DNA of 64,000 bases from Hortaea werneckii (GCA_037044905.1 JBAOKB010000011.1:1-64000), one strand, 5' to 3'; counted from the first letter of the stretch, positions 50,841 to 61,356 are shown. A program made the numbers and translations. Notes: generated by a model from the sequence alone, not told the origin.

Positions 50841-53800
50841 GATTGGTAAGTGGTTCCCATGTATTTTCGTCGCTGGGGTATCCTTTCCACTTGATGAGGT
50901 ATCGCTGACTATTCCTGTCGTAGTCTACGATCTTTTCGACTTCATACTCGTCGTCTTCTTGCTCCTGGTAGTGGAACGTGGTTTGCAGCGTGGCGCTGGG
51001 GTGTGCGGGTTCCAACAAGGATATGTGGAACACTGGATGGATCTTTGCGTCCGGTGGAAGCTCGAGTCGGTAGCTGACTGTGCCCTTCTGTTCGGCAATC
51101 AAAAATGGTCCGACTTTGACGTGATCCAGTTTCTTCGTTCTTCGCTTTGTTTTCAGGTTCTTCGTCAGAAGATATACCTTATCCCCCTTCTTAAGTTGAG
51201 GTGCCGTTTTTGATTCTTTGAATCTCTGTTTCTGGATTCGCTGTTGCGAATGTCGGATTGCATCTCGGGCTGTGGTGTGTGCCTTCTGCAATTCCTCTGC
51301 CATTATTATGGCTTTGTCGGCTTTTATTGATGTTCTCGGTTCCATGAACATGTTGGGTGCTTTTCCATAATTAAGGAAAAATGGCGATTCTCTCGTTGTC
51401 TCTGATGCGTTATTGTTTAACGCCAGTTGCGCCATTGGTAACAATGAAACCCAATTGTTTTGTGCGTAATTGACGTAGTGCCGTAAATATGCTTCGAGTG
51501 ACTGATTTGTCCTTTCAGTCTGACCATCTGTCTCTGGGTGGAATGCTGTCGATAACTTGTGCTTGATTCCAATTTGTCCCATAAGAGATTTCCAGAAATT
51601 CGATGTGAACAGCTTATCTCTGTCTGTGATGAAGCTTTCTGGAATTCCATGATGTCTGATTAGCCTGTCCAGTACGAGGTATGCGAGTTCCATAGCTGCC
51701 ATTGATTCCTTGCACGGTATGAAATGTGCATACTTGGTCAAGGTGTCTACCATGACAAGTATTGAATCGTAGACGACTCCTGTTGCGGGGTCCTTGGATG
51801 CCGGTAACTTCGTGATGAAGTCCATTGTGACTTCTCTCCATGGTGTATCCGAGGGTTCTCGGAACTGGAGATTGCCATATTTCGCATGTCGTGATGCCTT
51901 ATTCTTCTGGCAACTGTCGCACTGTTTGATGTAGTCGGCAACCTTCTTCCGCATCTGTGGGAAGGTAAAGTTTCGTCTAATCAAATCTGTTGTTCTGGCT
52001 ATTCCTGGGTGTCCTGTTGTTTGGCTATCATGGTGGTCTTTGATGCATTCGTGTTCCTTTGCTGGTGGAACCTGGTACTTCCCATGTTCGATGGGGAACT
52101 CTTCTTGTTCATCTCGTAGAACTCGGAGTATGTTGTTAAACTCTTGTGTATCTGTGGTAAGGCTTCCGTCCTTGTTGACTTTGAGCAATGTTTTCTTGTT
52201 CTGCTCCTTGCCTTCCATGTAGTCGCTTCTTCTGCTTAGCGCATCTGCGCGCCCATTGTCTTTTCCTGGTGTATACTGGATATCGAACTTGTATTGTCCG
52301 AGTAGCTCTGACCATCTACAATGTCGACGTGATAGATCCTTGGTAGTTGTAAAGTATTGAAGGTTCTTGTGGTCGGTGTATATCGTCAGTCCTGTAGCTC
52401 CTTCGCAGTAAACTCTCCAGTGTCGCAATGCTGCAACAATCGCTAACAGTTCTTTGTCGTAAATCTCGTAGTTCTGTTCCGCTGGCGTCATTTTCCTTGA
52501 GTAATACGCCACTGGGTGTCTTTTGCCATCATGTTCTTGAGTGATGCAAGCACCTATTGCTAAGTCGGATGCGTCGGTTTCGACTTGTACTGGTTTCTTC
52601 GTATCGAATAGCATGAGTGTTGGTGACTGTATACATGCTTTCTTGAGTTGTTGGAATGCTTTCTGTTGTTTCTCCGTCCATACGAACTTGGTGTCCTTCT
52701 TCGTAAGACTCGTGAGTGGGATTGCAAGTTTGGAGTATCCTTCAACAAACTTTCTGTTGTAGTTCGCGAGTCCCAGAAAGGCTTGGATTTCTGTGACGTT
52801 CTTCGGTGTTGGCCATTCCTTGATGGATTGTACTTTCTTTGGGTCCATCTTGATTCCAGTAGTATTGATGATGAATCCTAGGAATTCGATTTCCTTCTTG
52901 TAGAATTCACATTTCTCGGGTGCGGTCTTGAAGTCCACTGTGCTAAGTCGTTCTAGCACTGCTTGTACGTCTTTGGTGTGTTGTTCTCGGCTTCCGCGGG
53001 TGAAGATTAAGATGTCATCGACATAGGCTATCGTTGTAATGTCGAGTAGGTCTCGTAACACATCGTTGACGAGTTGCTGACACGTCGCTGGGGCGTTCGT
53101 AAGTCCCATTGGCATGACTCGAAATTGATAGAGTCCATAGCGCGTCCTGAAGGCTGTTTTCCATTCTTCTCCCTTAGCCATTCGTACGGCGTAGAATGCG
53201 TCTCGTAGATCAATCTTGGAATACCAGTTTGCTCCGGTAAGTCGATCTTGCATTTCTTCGATGTTAGGTAGTGGATATCGGTTCTTGACCGTGACTTCAT
53301 TGAGTCGTCGATAGTCGATTACCATTCGCAGTTTTCCTCCTTTCTTTGGAACGAACATTGCTGGTGAAGCGGCTGGCGATTGAGATTTCTCTATCCATCC
53401 CTTGTCGCTCTTTTCTTTCAGCCATCGTCGTTGCTCTTCGAGCTCTTTTTCGGATAACCTGTATAGTGGCCCCCATGGTGGATCTTTGCCGGGCTGAAGT
53501 TGTATTCGGTGATCCCATGGTTGATGTCTAGGTAAGGCGGCTAATCCTTCCTCTTCCTGGAAGAGCGGTTTCCATTTCTTAAACTCTTCAGGGATCTCTG
53601 GAGGTGCGTTAGTTCTCCTTTTATCTCTCACCTCGTGACCTGGCTGGGCTGGCTCAGTGTCTGTGGAGACCATCTCCTTGCCGTTTTTGTCGGAGTATGT
53701 TATCGGTTGACGTTCTAATTCGCAGAACTGTCTTTCCTCATCTACCATCGCACGCTGTCGATGTATAGGGTGGATGTCGGTAGCGCAACCGCATCGCTCA

Positions 53801-54261
53801 AACTTGAGTACTCTTTTCCTCCAATCTATCAGAGGGTTGTGCTTTTCCAACCAAGGTGTCCCCATCACGATGTCGTGACTGGCCATGTCAACGATATCCA
53901 GGCTGACAGTCTCGTGGTGCTGTTGGATAGCTAGGACTAGCGGCATTGTTTCGCTGTCCACTTCGGATAGGGATGATCCATCTGCGACCATCAACTCGTA
54001 TCCGCCGTCTTTCTTTCGTCGGGTGGCGATCCCGTTTCGCTGGACAAAGCTGGTCGATATAAAGTTTCCGCTGGCTCCGGAATCGATCATAGCTTGTGTC
54101 GTATGTCCATTGACAATGCATTTGGTACGGAATACCGGTGCTGCTGATGCTGTGGGAGCTTCGATAATGTTTACTTCCTGGCGACTGCTCCTGTCGGCAG
54201 GGATCCTTCGTTTTTTGAATAGTATCCTGGCGAGTTGGCGTCTTCGAGACAGACTTCCCAT
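50752..54261 (-). CDS. pol: Chromovirus Pol polyprotein (C2)
   Basis: 1,169 codons, same domain series as in C1 (protease, RT, RNase H, integrase, chromodomain) with one substitution near its upstream end (Arg for Cys at residue 8). The frame overlaps gag by 91 nt and is -1 relative to it. It happens to begin with an ATG in C2, but the slippery heptamer lies inside the overlap, so a Gag-Pol fusion is the expected product. Every catalytic motif expected by eye is present, so this copy may be competent for retrotransposition. Confidence 0.95.
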   Translation of the reverse strand: MGSLSRRRQLARILFKKRRIPADRSSRQEVNIIEAPTASAAPVFRTKCIVNGHTTQAMIDSGASGNFISTSFVQRNGIATRRKKDGGYELMVADGSSLSEVDSETMPLVLAIQQHHETVSLDIVDMASHDIVMGTPWLEKHNPLIDWRKRVLKFERCGCATDIHPIHRQRAMVDEERQFCELERQPITYSDKNGKEMVSTDTEPAQPGHEVRDKRRTNAPPEIPEEFKKWKPLFQEEEGLAALPRHQPWDHRIQLQPGKDPPWGPLYRLSEKELEEQRRWLKEKSDKGWIEKSQSPAASPAMFVPKKGGKLRMVIDYRRLNEVTVKNRYPLPNIEEMQDRLTGANWYSKIDLRDAFYAVRMAKGEEWKTAFRTRYGLYQFRVMPMGLTNAPATCQQLVNDVLRDLLDITTIAYVDDILIFTRGSREQHTKDVQAVLERLSTVDFKTAPEKCEFYKKEIEFLGFIINTTGIKMDPKKVQSIKEWPTPKNVTEIQAFLGLANYNRKFVEGYSKLAIPLTSLTKKDTKFVWTEKQQKAFQQLKKACIQSPTLMLFDTKKPVQVETDASDLAIGACITQEHDGKRHPVAYYSRKMTPAEQNYEIYDKELLAIVAALRHWRVYCEGATGLTIYTDHKNLQYFTTTKDLSRRHCRWSELLGQYKFDIQYTPGKDNGRADALSRRSDYMEGKEQNKKTLLKVNKDGSLTTDTQEFNNILRVLRDEQEEFPIEHGKYQVPPAKEHECIKDHHDSQTTGHPGIARTTDLIRRNFTFPQMRKKVADYIKQCDSCQKNKASRHAKYGNLQFREPSDTPWREVTMDFITKLPASKDPATGVVYDSILVMVDTLTKYAHFIPCKESMAAMELAYLVLDRLIRHHGIPESFITDRDKLFTSNFWKSLMGQIGIKHKLSTAFHPETDGQTERTNQSLEAYLRHYVNYAQNNWVSLLPMAQLALNNNASETTRESPFFLNYGKAPNMFMEPRTSIKADKAIIMAEELQKAHTTARDAIRHSQQRIQKQRFKESKTAPQLKKGDKVYLLTKNLKTKRRTKKLDHVKVGPFLIAEQKGTVSYRLELPPDAKIHPVFHISLLEPAHPSATLQTTFHYQEQEDDEYEVEKIVDYDRNSQRYLIKWKGYPSDENTWEPLTNLNCPKLLHQYHRRRKGIDPYSPGSPSSGE

Positions 54262-56186
54262 TCAAGGGGTCCGTGTCGTGGGCCTAGGATAACCTTTCCT
54301 TGTGTCATTGATACCTTGATTTGTCCTTTGACAGTGGCTTTGACGTGCCCTAGTATCATGTTTCTCCATATTGGTAGTTGCACTGGTGGTCCCATGGGCT
54401 TCAGTTCCCATTGTTTTGTGGACTCAGTCAATTTGTGCCGCATTGCCTCCAACGATATGAGGTCTTCTTGATAGGCTTCCTGGATTCGGTGTAATTCATG
54501 TAGTCGTGCCTTAACGATCTGGATTCGTTCTCTAACACTTCTGGGAATATGGATTCCATCGGGTGTGCCATAACTTCCATCGGATTGGAATGTACTTCCA
54601 ATTGGTGGTCGTTCTTGCACGTGTGCTGCGGCGTCGTAGTCGACGTTGACAAGTCGGTAATTCCAGAACATTGCTCTAATTCGGTTGAGCATGTTGTCGA
54701 ATTCGATTGGGTGCAGTCGTCGTTTCCCTTGGATCTGTGGGAATACGGTTTCAAATTGGTTCGCGATGAAGAGGATCATTCTCCGAGCTGGTCCTGCTCC
54801 TGAGACTTCGAAATGATATAGTTCGAGGTCGTCGGGTTCATCGTCGTCGGTATATTCTTCTTCAGATGAATCGTTATCCGTCGTGGCGACTGTTTGGGCG
54901 ATCATTTGTAGTTGTTCCAGGTTTGGTCCCGTTAGTTCTGGTTCGGTATCGTTGTTTGGTGGAGATTCTTCTTCTCCCAGCAGTTCTTCTTCCTGCTCGG
55001 GGGGTGTATTTTCTTGCAGAGTTGCGTCCTCCCAATTGAATGGTGGTGGAGACCTTCCTCTCCGGGAATTTCCTAAGTCTCTCATCTGCTGTAGCGGCTG
55101 GCCTCGTACCATCGCGTTAAATTCCATCCTAGCCTTACGTGGCTTCTTGGGATAGTGACCACTTGCTAGCTTGTCTGAGTCATGGGTTTTACAGTAGTCG
55201 TCGTAACAACCCGTCCAATGCATAGCCTTATGGTCTGGTTCCGTCTTCGGTTCCTTAACGAGTTTTGATACATCGTAGGCGCCTCGTCCATCGTTTGCTT
55301 CGTTGATGGGTTCCTTCACTAGCATCATGTTGAGCTGCTCCTGCGGTCGCACCTTTCGTCCGCGGCAGTCTCGTGCGTAATGCCCTATCTTGTGGCAGTT
55401 GTAGCACTCCGGTCCTTCTCGTTTCTTTCCTCTGTTGTTGTTCCCTTGGAACTTCCCTTTTCCCTTGGCTCCTCGCATGCCTTTTCCTTTTGGCTTGCGC
55501 TGGATAATATCCAATTCCATGGCGTCCGGATCGCGACGAGACCCTCCAGTCCAGCTGGTAGAGTTGTAGCCAGATCGTCCGCGATACTGTCCATTATGGC
55601 GTTTTTCCATCTTCCTCTCGTAGAGCCTATCGTCAATTTCGATAGCATCCTGAATCATCAGTTCGAGAGTGTCGTGAGATGCACCTGAGCGCATGAGTTC
55701 ATCCTTGACGTCGTCCTTGAGTCCAGTGTAATACATAGTGAGTAAGGCTTGGTCATCCCACCCAGTTTTGCCTGAATACTCCCTGAACTTGGCGGTGTAT
55801 TGCGAAGTAGACGTCTTCTGTTTCAAGTGTTGGATAACTCGGATGGCGACTTGTTTTTCGTTACTCAACCCATAAATATTTCGAATGGCTTTGACATAAT
55901 TGTCCCAGCTGTTGAAGATTCCTTCGGTGTCGATGTTCTGGTGCAAGACTTCGTGCAACCTAGGTCGAATCCATTGTTGGACTTGTCCCCTAAGGTAAGA
56001 GGATGCAAGTAAGGTCTTCTTGGGATCCTGGGTGATGTTTTCGAAACGAAAGTAAAGTGCCATTTGGTTGAGCCAATCGTCGAGCTTCGATCGATCGCCA
56101 TAGTAATAGTCCGGTCTGGCGACTTTGATATTGTTGTCGTGGGTACGCTGCTGAACGCTGGTGTCTCGGTTCTCGGATGGAGCCAT
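54171..56186 (-). CDS. gag: Chromovirus Gag (C2)
   Basis: 671 aa. The N-terminal capsid-like half (YYYGDRSKLDDWLNQMALYF, HEVLHQNIDTEGIFNSWDNY) is followed by a Gly/Lys-rich linker and one CCHC zinc knuckle, CYNCHKIGHYARDC. The C-terminal half is unusually long (about 390 residues after the knuckle). It contains an acidic region (SSEEEYTDDDEPDD) and runs into the frameshift site near its end (YYSKNEG). The ATG lies 39 nt from the 5' LTR. Gag packages the RNA and forms the particle. Confidence 0.9.
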   Translation of the reverse strand: MAPSENRDTSVQQRTHDNNIKVARPDYYYGDRSKLDDWLNQMALYFRFENITQDPKKTLLASSYLRGQVQQWIRPRLHEVLHQNIDTEGIFNSWDNYVKAIRNIYGLSNEKQVAIRVIQHLKQKTSTSQYTAKFREYSGKTGWDDQALLTMYYTGLKDDVKDELMRSGASHDTLELMIQDAIEIDDRLYERKMEKRHNGQYRGRSGYNSTSWTGGSRRDPDAMELDIIQRKPKGKGMRGAKGKGKFQGNNNRGKKREGPECYNCHKIGHYARDCRGRKVRPQEQLNMMLVKEPINEANDGRGAYDVSKLVKEPKTEPDHKAMHWTGCYDDYCKTHDSDKLASGHYPKKPRKARMEFNAMVRGQPLQQMRDLGNSRRGRSPPPFNWEDATLQENTPPEQEEELLGEEESPPNNDTEPELTGPNLEQLQMIAQTVATTDNDSSEEEYTDDDEPDDLELYHFEVSGAGPARRMILFIANQFETVFPQIQGKRRLHPIEFDNMLNRIRAMFWNYRLVNVDYDAAAHVQERPPIGSTFQSDGSYGTPDGIHIPRSVRERIQIVKARLHELHRIQEAYQEDLISLEAMRHKLTESTKQWELKPMGPPVQLPIWRNMILGHVKATVKGQIKVSMTQGKVILGPRHGPLEWEVCLEDANSPGYYSKNEGSLPTGAVARK
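54177..54216 (-). promoter_or_regulatory. -1 frameshift signal of C2 (slippery site plus hairpin)
   Basis: Slippery A AAA AAC at 54216-54210 in the gag frame, 8-nt spacer (54209-54202), then a hairpin 54201-54177. The stem is CCTG/CAGG, one C-C mismatch, then CGAC/GTCG with a 7-nt loop AGGAGCA. After slippage the ribosome reads AAA AAA CGA in the pol frame (FKKRRIPAD). Confidence 0.75.
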
Positions 56187-56215
56187 TGTTGTCTGAGGTA
56201 CAAAGTTCCTTGAGG

Positions 56216-56223
56216 GTGTTCAA
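56216..56223 (-). other. Putative self-primer binding site of C2
   Basis: TTGAACAC, 2 nt from the 5' LTR; complementary to GTGTTCAA in the LTR (56367-56360). Confidence 0.55.
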
Positions 56224-56225
56224 AG

Positions 56226-56627
56226 TGTTGCGACCCTACGAAGTAGTGTCACGGGTTTAGAGCTCTTTGGAACAGATGTGTCAAGACAACTGGGTTGTGG
56301 GATAACTGATTGTGACAAGGCTGTTGGGTCTCTACCTAACAGTCGGATTGCAACATGAGTTGAACACACGAACTCCTAATGAGAAACGTGCCTAGTTATA
56401 TACATAAGAGATTCGTGTCTTCATGCATCTGATCGCCTGGTCGCTCAGCGATCAGTCGCTCAGTGATCGCTCGGTCGCTCGTCGACCAGTCGACCACTTG
56501 CATATATGCAGTCAGTCGCCTGCCAAGGCAGCGCTCACTTGCATACTGGTCACGTGACCCTTGTCTCCTCTGGCCCCTACTGGCCAATCGCTTCGGGTCT
56601 GACCGTCTCGTGACCGTGCTCGTAACA
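56226..56627 (-). repeat. 5' LTR of C2
   Basis: 402 bp, with TATATAA at 56402-56396 and predicted mRNA start around 56367. Confidence 0.95.
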
Positions 56628-56632
56628 ATAAA

Positions 56633-59600
56633 GTACTTTAGGTTCTTATAATCCGTCTAAATAGTAAAGGGGCTATATACTTTTAGTTTAGATACCTAAA
56701 ACTTAATATTTAATATAATTATAAGTATCTCCTTATTATAGATATTATAGTTAATTTCGGCCTTATTTAATTTTTGTAAGAAGAAGCCTATTAGATATTA
56801 GACTCCGTCCTTTTCTTAGATAAAAGCGCTACCTAAGGCGAATCTACTATAGTTTATTTTTAAAAAAGTTAGAAGAGTTAGATCCTAATAAGAAAGTACT
56901 AGAGCGCTATAGTACTTAGTTTTTAACTTCTAAAATATATAGTCCTTATCTTTTTCCTAGAAGAATAGGGTCCCTTTTTTAGTTAATACTATAAGAGGTA
57001 CTACTATTTTTAAGTAGTTAGGTATAAATATCTAGTAGTAGTTTACGAACCTAAAAAATTAGCAAACCTCTTTTTAAATAGTAGGTCCCTTCTAATTTCA
57101 TATAGTATCTACCTTTTCTATATTAAGGCCTATCCTACTACTATTAGTATAGATAATATACTTAAAATACTTAATCTCTTTATATACGAACTCGCTCTTA
57201 GTAGGGTCTAGATAGAGGCTACTATTAAAAAGTTTTTAGAGTATAGTTTATATCTTTTAGAAGTAATTTTCCTATATCCTATAGGAGTAGATTACTATAT
57301 TATTAGTATAGACTAAAGTATAAACATCTAGCTAGTCCTAAAGTAAAGTATTAATATACTATTAAAAAGTTACTAGGGCCTTAGATAAATTAAATAGTAT
57401 TACTAACTATTTAAAGGATCCGAATTAGGTCTAAAAAGCTATTTTATATTTATACCTTAGGGACATTTAGATTTAGTAGAAGGCTAATACAACGTCTACC
57501 TTAGTTAATTAGTTAGCCTCTATAAGATTTTGTAAGGTCTCTAGAATAAGAAGTAGAGGGTACCTATTATGTTTAGTAATAGTATTTAGCGCTTAAAAAT
57601 TATAATAGAACTTTAACCTACCTCCTAATTTCCTAATAAAAAGTACTAGAGACGTAGCTTCTAATTTTACTAATTAAATATAACTATTTGCTAAGAGCTT
57701 ATCTAGCAACTTATAGAATATTAATAATTCCTCCTTAGATATACTATATAATAGGCCCTAGGGTAGAGGAGGTAGGAATCTATCTAAATTCTCTTAGATT
57801 TCGATCTTATAATTAATTCTCTTTCTATAAGGAGCTAGTTTCTTAGCTTCCTAATAATTAAATAGTAGAGCTAAGTCTCGTATCTTAGATAGGAGGCTCT
57901 ATTATAGGGCTTCTATTATAGGGTACTCCTTTTTCTTAAGAGCCTTCTAAATATCCTCTAATACTATTATAGTAACTATCGAAAAGTCTCTAGAGTCCTT
58001 ATATTTATAGTAGTTATATCTTTCTTAAACCTATTTATTTACTCTACTATAATAGAACTAATATTTTTTAGGTATAGTCCTAACCTTATTATATACTTTC
58101 TATAGGTTCTCTAATATTACTAAGAATAATAGGTTTAATATAATATATATATATACTTTCTATCGAAACCTTAAGATTTCTATATAAAAAGTAACTACTC
58201 CTTTAATATGTAATCTTTATATAGCCTTTAATATACTTTTTATTTTATAGGTTTCCTAGCTAATTATATTAAATCTAAGTTCTTTAGCTAGGTCTCTATT
58301 AATTATAATATAGTATTAGTAGCCTTTATTAATAAGAGTAGAAGTTCGGATATTTATATTTAGAAATATATTAATATATACTAGGTTCCTATTTATTCCT
58401 TTCTAGACTACCCTCTACTTTTCTACTAGCCTCTTCTCTACCCCTAACTCCTAATTATAAATAGGAGTTACTCTTTTTCTAACTAGTCTTTAGCCTCTAA
58501 GCTTTCTTTATTAGTTTCTAGTATAGGTTAAGCTATAACTATATTAATAGTAGTAGGCTTTAATACTAGAGTATATAGACATTCGCGAATATAGTAGCTA
58601 GACCCTCTATAGCGGAAATAGAACTTATTCTCTTAGTACCTTTCTCTCTTAGTATTATTAACCTACTTCGCGCGTTATTTACTCCTTTTATTATATACTT
58701 TATAATTTCTATTTTGCCTTCTAGTAAATTAAGTTAAAGCTATAATTATATCTTTATTAGCATTAATCTAGGTAATAGTAGGTATACCTAGGGTTTATAT
58801 AGTAACTATTATTTTTGTTATAGAGTCCTAGTATTTTTTAGCCTATTTTTTATAGACTATCTTAAACTAGTTAGTTGCCTCTAGGTTTGTTATAATATAC
58901 TTTACTTCCTCTAAAAAATAGTAGTAGTTATTAGTCTTTAGTATAGATACTATATATATCTTTATAGAGTTTAAAAAGGTATTATATAAGTACTTAATCT
59001 TTATAGTATTTAAGAAGCTCTTTCTACTAGTATTAAGTAGAAGCCTATCGAATTCTAGCTAGTATTTATACTATAGTTATTCTATAATATATCTAAAGTT
59101 TATAAGCTATTCGAGTACCTTTACTTATTTATTACTATTTATAAAAATATCTTCGAGTTACGCGAAGAAAGTTTTAGGGTCCTTACCTTTTGTTATATAT
59201 CCCTTCTTTTAGAAATACTATATATAGGCTCGTTTTTATATTAGAAGAGTATTATAAACGGCGTCCTAGTAGTAATTAACTAAGAGCGTAGGTTTTAGGC
59301 TAGACCTTATTCTATATAAGCTTCTAAAATATATTAGATAGTTATAGAAGGTTTTAGCTCTCCTATCCTATTTTAGTAGTTTCTATTCTCTTAGTTCTAA
59401 TAGTTCTATATTAGACCTAGACTAGGAATTTATAGAGAGTATATCTACTATCCTAGCTATTAAGGCTTAAATAGAGGCTCCCTTGCCTTTAAGGTAGGAT
59501 CCCTCTTACGATTATATATTTTTTATTAATTCTCGCGTAGTCTAAATATATACTAACTTAGCTTCTAGTCTCTCTTATCTATAATATAATTACTAGATAA

Positions 59601-59721
59601 ACTTCTATAGTTTAGCTACTATAGCCTTATATAGTAATATAGTATTTTCTAAAAAGGATAACTTAGATTTTAGTATAAACCCGTTATTAGGCGGATCTAG
59701 GTTTATAGCAATTAAACTTAA
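56633..59721 (-). mobile_element. 5' part of RIP-mutated element B
   Basis: AT-rich, reverse counterpart of the 33.7-36.8 kb part of A (gag and reverse-transcriptase region). No open frame. Confidence 0.75.
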
Positions 59722-59888
59722 TATTATAAGAAAGTAATATATATATAGAAGTATCTTATAGGTATTTAATAAGTTTAATAAGGGAGATAGAAACAGATAT
59801 ACTAGTCTCCTAGTAGAAAGTCTTAGTACGCGCTAAGTATTCTAAGTATAGTAACGTCTGTACTCTACTTTAGGTCTTACCCGTTATA
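59722..59888 (-). repeat. LTR of element B (right, 5' LTR)
   Basis: 167 bp, same orientation as 32896-33062; ends at CCGTTATA. Confidence 0.8.
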
Positions 59889-61090
59889 TCTATTCTTTAA
59901 AGGCGTCGATTTAATAGCTTCTATACGCCTTCGATAGGGTTTAAATCTAGTAAACATAGTAGATAATTATTAAGATTAAGCTTATACTACTATTTGTAGT
60001 ATACGGCTTTATTCTAGCTAGATTCTTAAGTACTATAGCTCTATATATAGTCTTCGACTAAGAAGGCTCTTTAGCTACTAAGCCTTCTATACTTAATAGT
60101 ATTATAGAGCGCTCTATAGCTTAGTAAGATATAGTCGGTATAGTACTTATTTATTATAACTATAGACTTTAGAAGGGTTTTATAGATAGGCTTTTTAGCT
60201 AACTACTAGTCGAGCGCTCTATTAAAGTCTTCTTTACTTATAGCCTTATAGGGCCTTCTATTACGCCTTAGCTTATACTTTTACTACTCCTTATAGTTAT
60301 CTTTAGCCTTAAAGTACTTATTATAGAAGAAGACTAGCTTAGTATAGTCCTACTAAGTAACTCTAGTAGTAATATAGATTAAAAGGTAGCTTTTAGGCTA
60401 GTCCTTTGGCTTCGTTACTTAGTTCTAAGGCTCGTTTAGAGTACCTTCGTTGTAGAAGGTAGTATTAGCGTACTAGAGGTCTAAGGGGATATAGTATTTA
60501 TTAGTAAATATTTCTTTATACTAGAAGAGATATATAAGGTCTTTTTTCTTTAAGGTATAGCGCTAGCGTAGATCTATAGCCTTTTAAGGTATCTTCTTCT
60601 ATTAAGGTACTTAGCTATAGTTAATTAGAGGCTTTCGAGTATAGATAGAGCCTTTAAGGGTATAGATATTAACTAAATAGTAGTAGGTAGCTACTCTTAT
60701 AGAGCGATTACGGTAACTATAGGGGCTAGTACTAAGCTTATTTAGTACGTTTACTAATAGAGCTAGTAGTCGACTAAAATATAGGCTCTTCTTACGCCTC
60801 TTATAAAGGCCTTCGATAAGGCCTTTATATTATATATCCTTTTACTAGCGCTTATAAGTACTAAGGGCTAGCTAGCTACTAGATACGATCTCTCTAGTAC
60901 GCGCTTTAGCTTTAAACAATAATCGTACGCTTATTCCTTAGTCTTTTTTAATACCGACTTTAGTAATAATTCGGGCTTTAGTTAGAGTCTTCTACTCGCC
61001 TTTCGTTAATATAATTTAGATAAAAATTAAGCGTGTTGTAGTAGTTTAAAGTGAAGGGGTATATTGTTAATAAAGCGCGCTATAAGCTTT
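59889..61090 (-). pseudogene. RIP-mutated Tc1/mariner-like transposase (element D)
   Basis: On the minus strand, reading through stops gives LDLNPIE (59950-59930) followed by GVxKLLNRRL, the classical C-terminal catalytic region of Tc1/mariner transposases. An upstream ED (Asp at 60052-60050) lies 39 codons before the Glu, a plausible second catalytic residue. Many codons look C-to-T/G-to-A altered. The B element breaks it shortly after LNRRL; the remainder should lie at 32652-32895. Confidence 0.65.
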
Positions 61091-61101
61091 AACCCCGCGC
61101 T

Positions 61102-61115
61102 TGGGCCCATGAATT
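61102..61115 (-). repeat. Right inverted terminal repeat of D
   Basis: TGGGCCCATGAATT on the plus strand, a 14-bp perfect inverted match to the left end. Composition becomes normal immediately to the right. Confidence 0.65.
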
Positions 61116-61266
61116 TATGAACCGACGGTTGCACTGGTCAGACGGTGCCGGATAAATAAAGATCCGGAGCCGAAAGCCGCTAGCGTCCGCTTCAATGCAC
61201 GTGGATATGTACAAATTTTTCTGCCCCTCATTCCGCCTTCCAGGTGTCTCAGACATCTCAGGACTC

Positions 61267-61356
61267 GACCGTTTGGCTCAATGGTAGAGCGTCCGCCTCC
61301 TATGTAGTAATTACGTTACCAGCGGAAGGCTGTGGGTTCGAGTCCCATGATGGTCG
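61267..61356 (+). tRNA. tRNA-Arg(CCU) with an 18-nt intron
   Basis: Folds as a cloverleaf: acceptor GACCGTT/GATGGTC (with G-U pairs), D stem GCTC/GAGC, anticodon stem TCCGC/GCGGA, T stem GTGGG/CCCAT with loop TTCGAGT, discriminator G at 61356. Anticodon CCT at 61299-61301. An 18-nt intron (61303-61320) sits after position 37, the canonical site. Length is 72 nt after splicing. It reads AGG codons. It lies 150 bp from the edge of the transposon island. Confidence 0.9.

Larger units (their letters stand above)
49829..56627 (-). mobile_element. Chromovirus (Ty3/Gypsy) copy C2, apparently intact
   Basis: 6,799 bp, 402-bp LTRs, target duplication ataaa (49824-49828, 56628-56632). Gag and pol frames are both open; all signals of C1 are present. 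Different target duplications show that C1 and C2 are separate insertions, not a tandem copy. LTRs show no difference by eye, so insertion is recent. Confidence 0.95.
32896..59888 (-). mobile_element. RIP-mutated Ty3/Gypsy element B (interrupted by A, C1 and C2)
   Basis: LTRs of 167 bp lie at 32896-33062 and 59722-59888. Internal sequence reads on the minus strand and is the reverse-complement counterpart of element A, resuming after each insert. Subtracting A, C1, C2 and their target duplications leaves 6,689 bp, almost exactly the length of A (6,692 bp), so B was full length. No open frame survives. Density of TA, loss of C-rich codons and many TAG/TAA stops fit RIP. Its own target duplication is not recognisable (gttac versus tctat). 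Confidence 0.8.
32638..61115 (-). mobile_element. Relic Tc1/mariner-type DNA transposon hosting all other elements (D)
   Basis: The AT-rich island is bounded on both sides by AATTCATGGGCCCA in inverted orientation (32638-32651 and 61102-61115), with similarity continuing outward (GTTCA at the same offset) for about 25 bp in total. Removing the inserted Gypsy element B leaves about 1,485 bp, the size of a Tc1/mariner element. The right part (59889-61090) contains a heavily mutated transposase on the minus strand with an LDLNPIE motif. I infer that the whole 28.5-kb block is one DNA transposon opened up by nested retrotransposons. The true outer ends and target duplication (TA) are not certain. 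Confidence 0.6.

Noticed and set aside
32891..59893. Target duplication for element B (gttac versus tctat)
   Set aside because: The flanking pentamers do not match even after allowing for RIP transitions.
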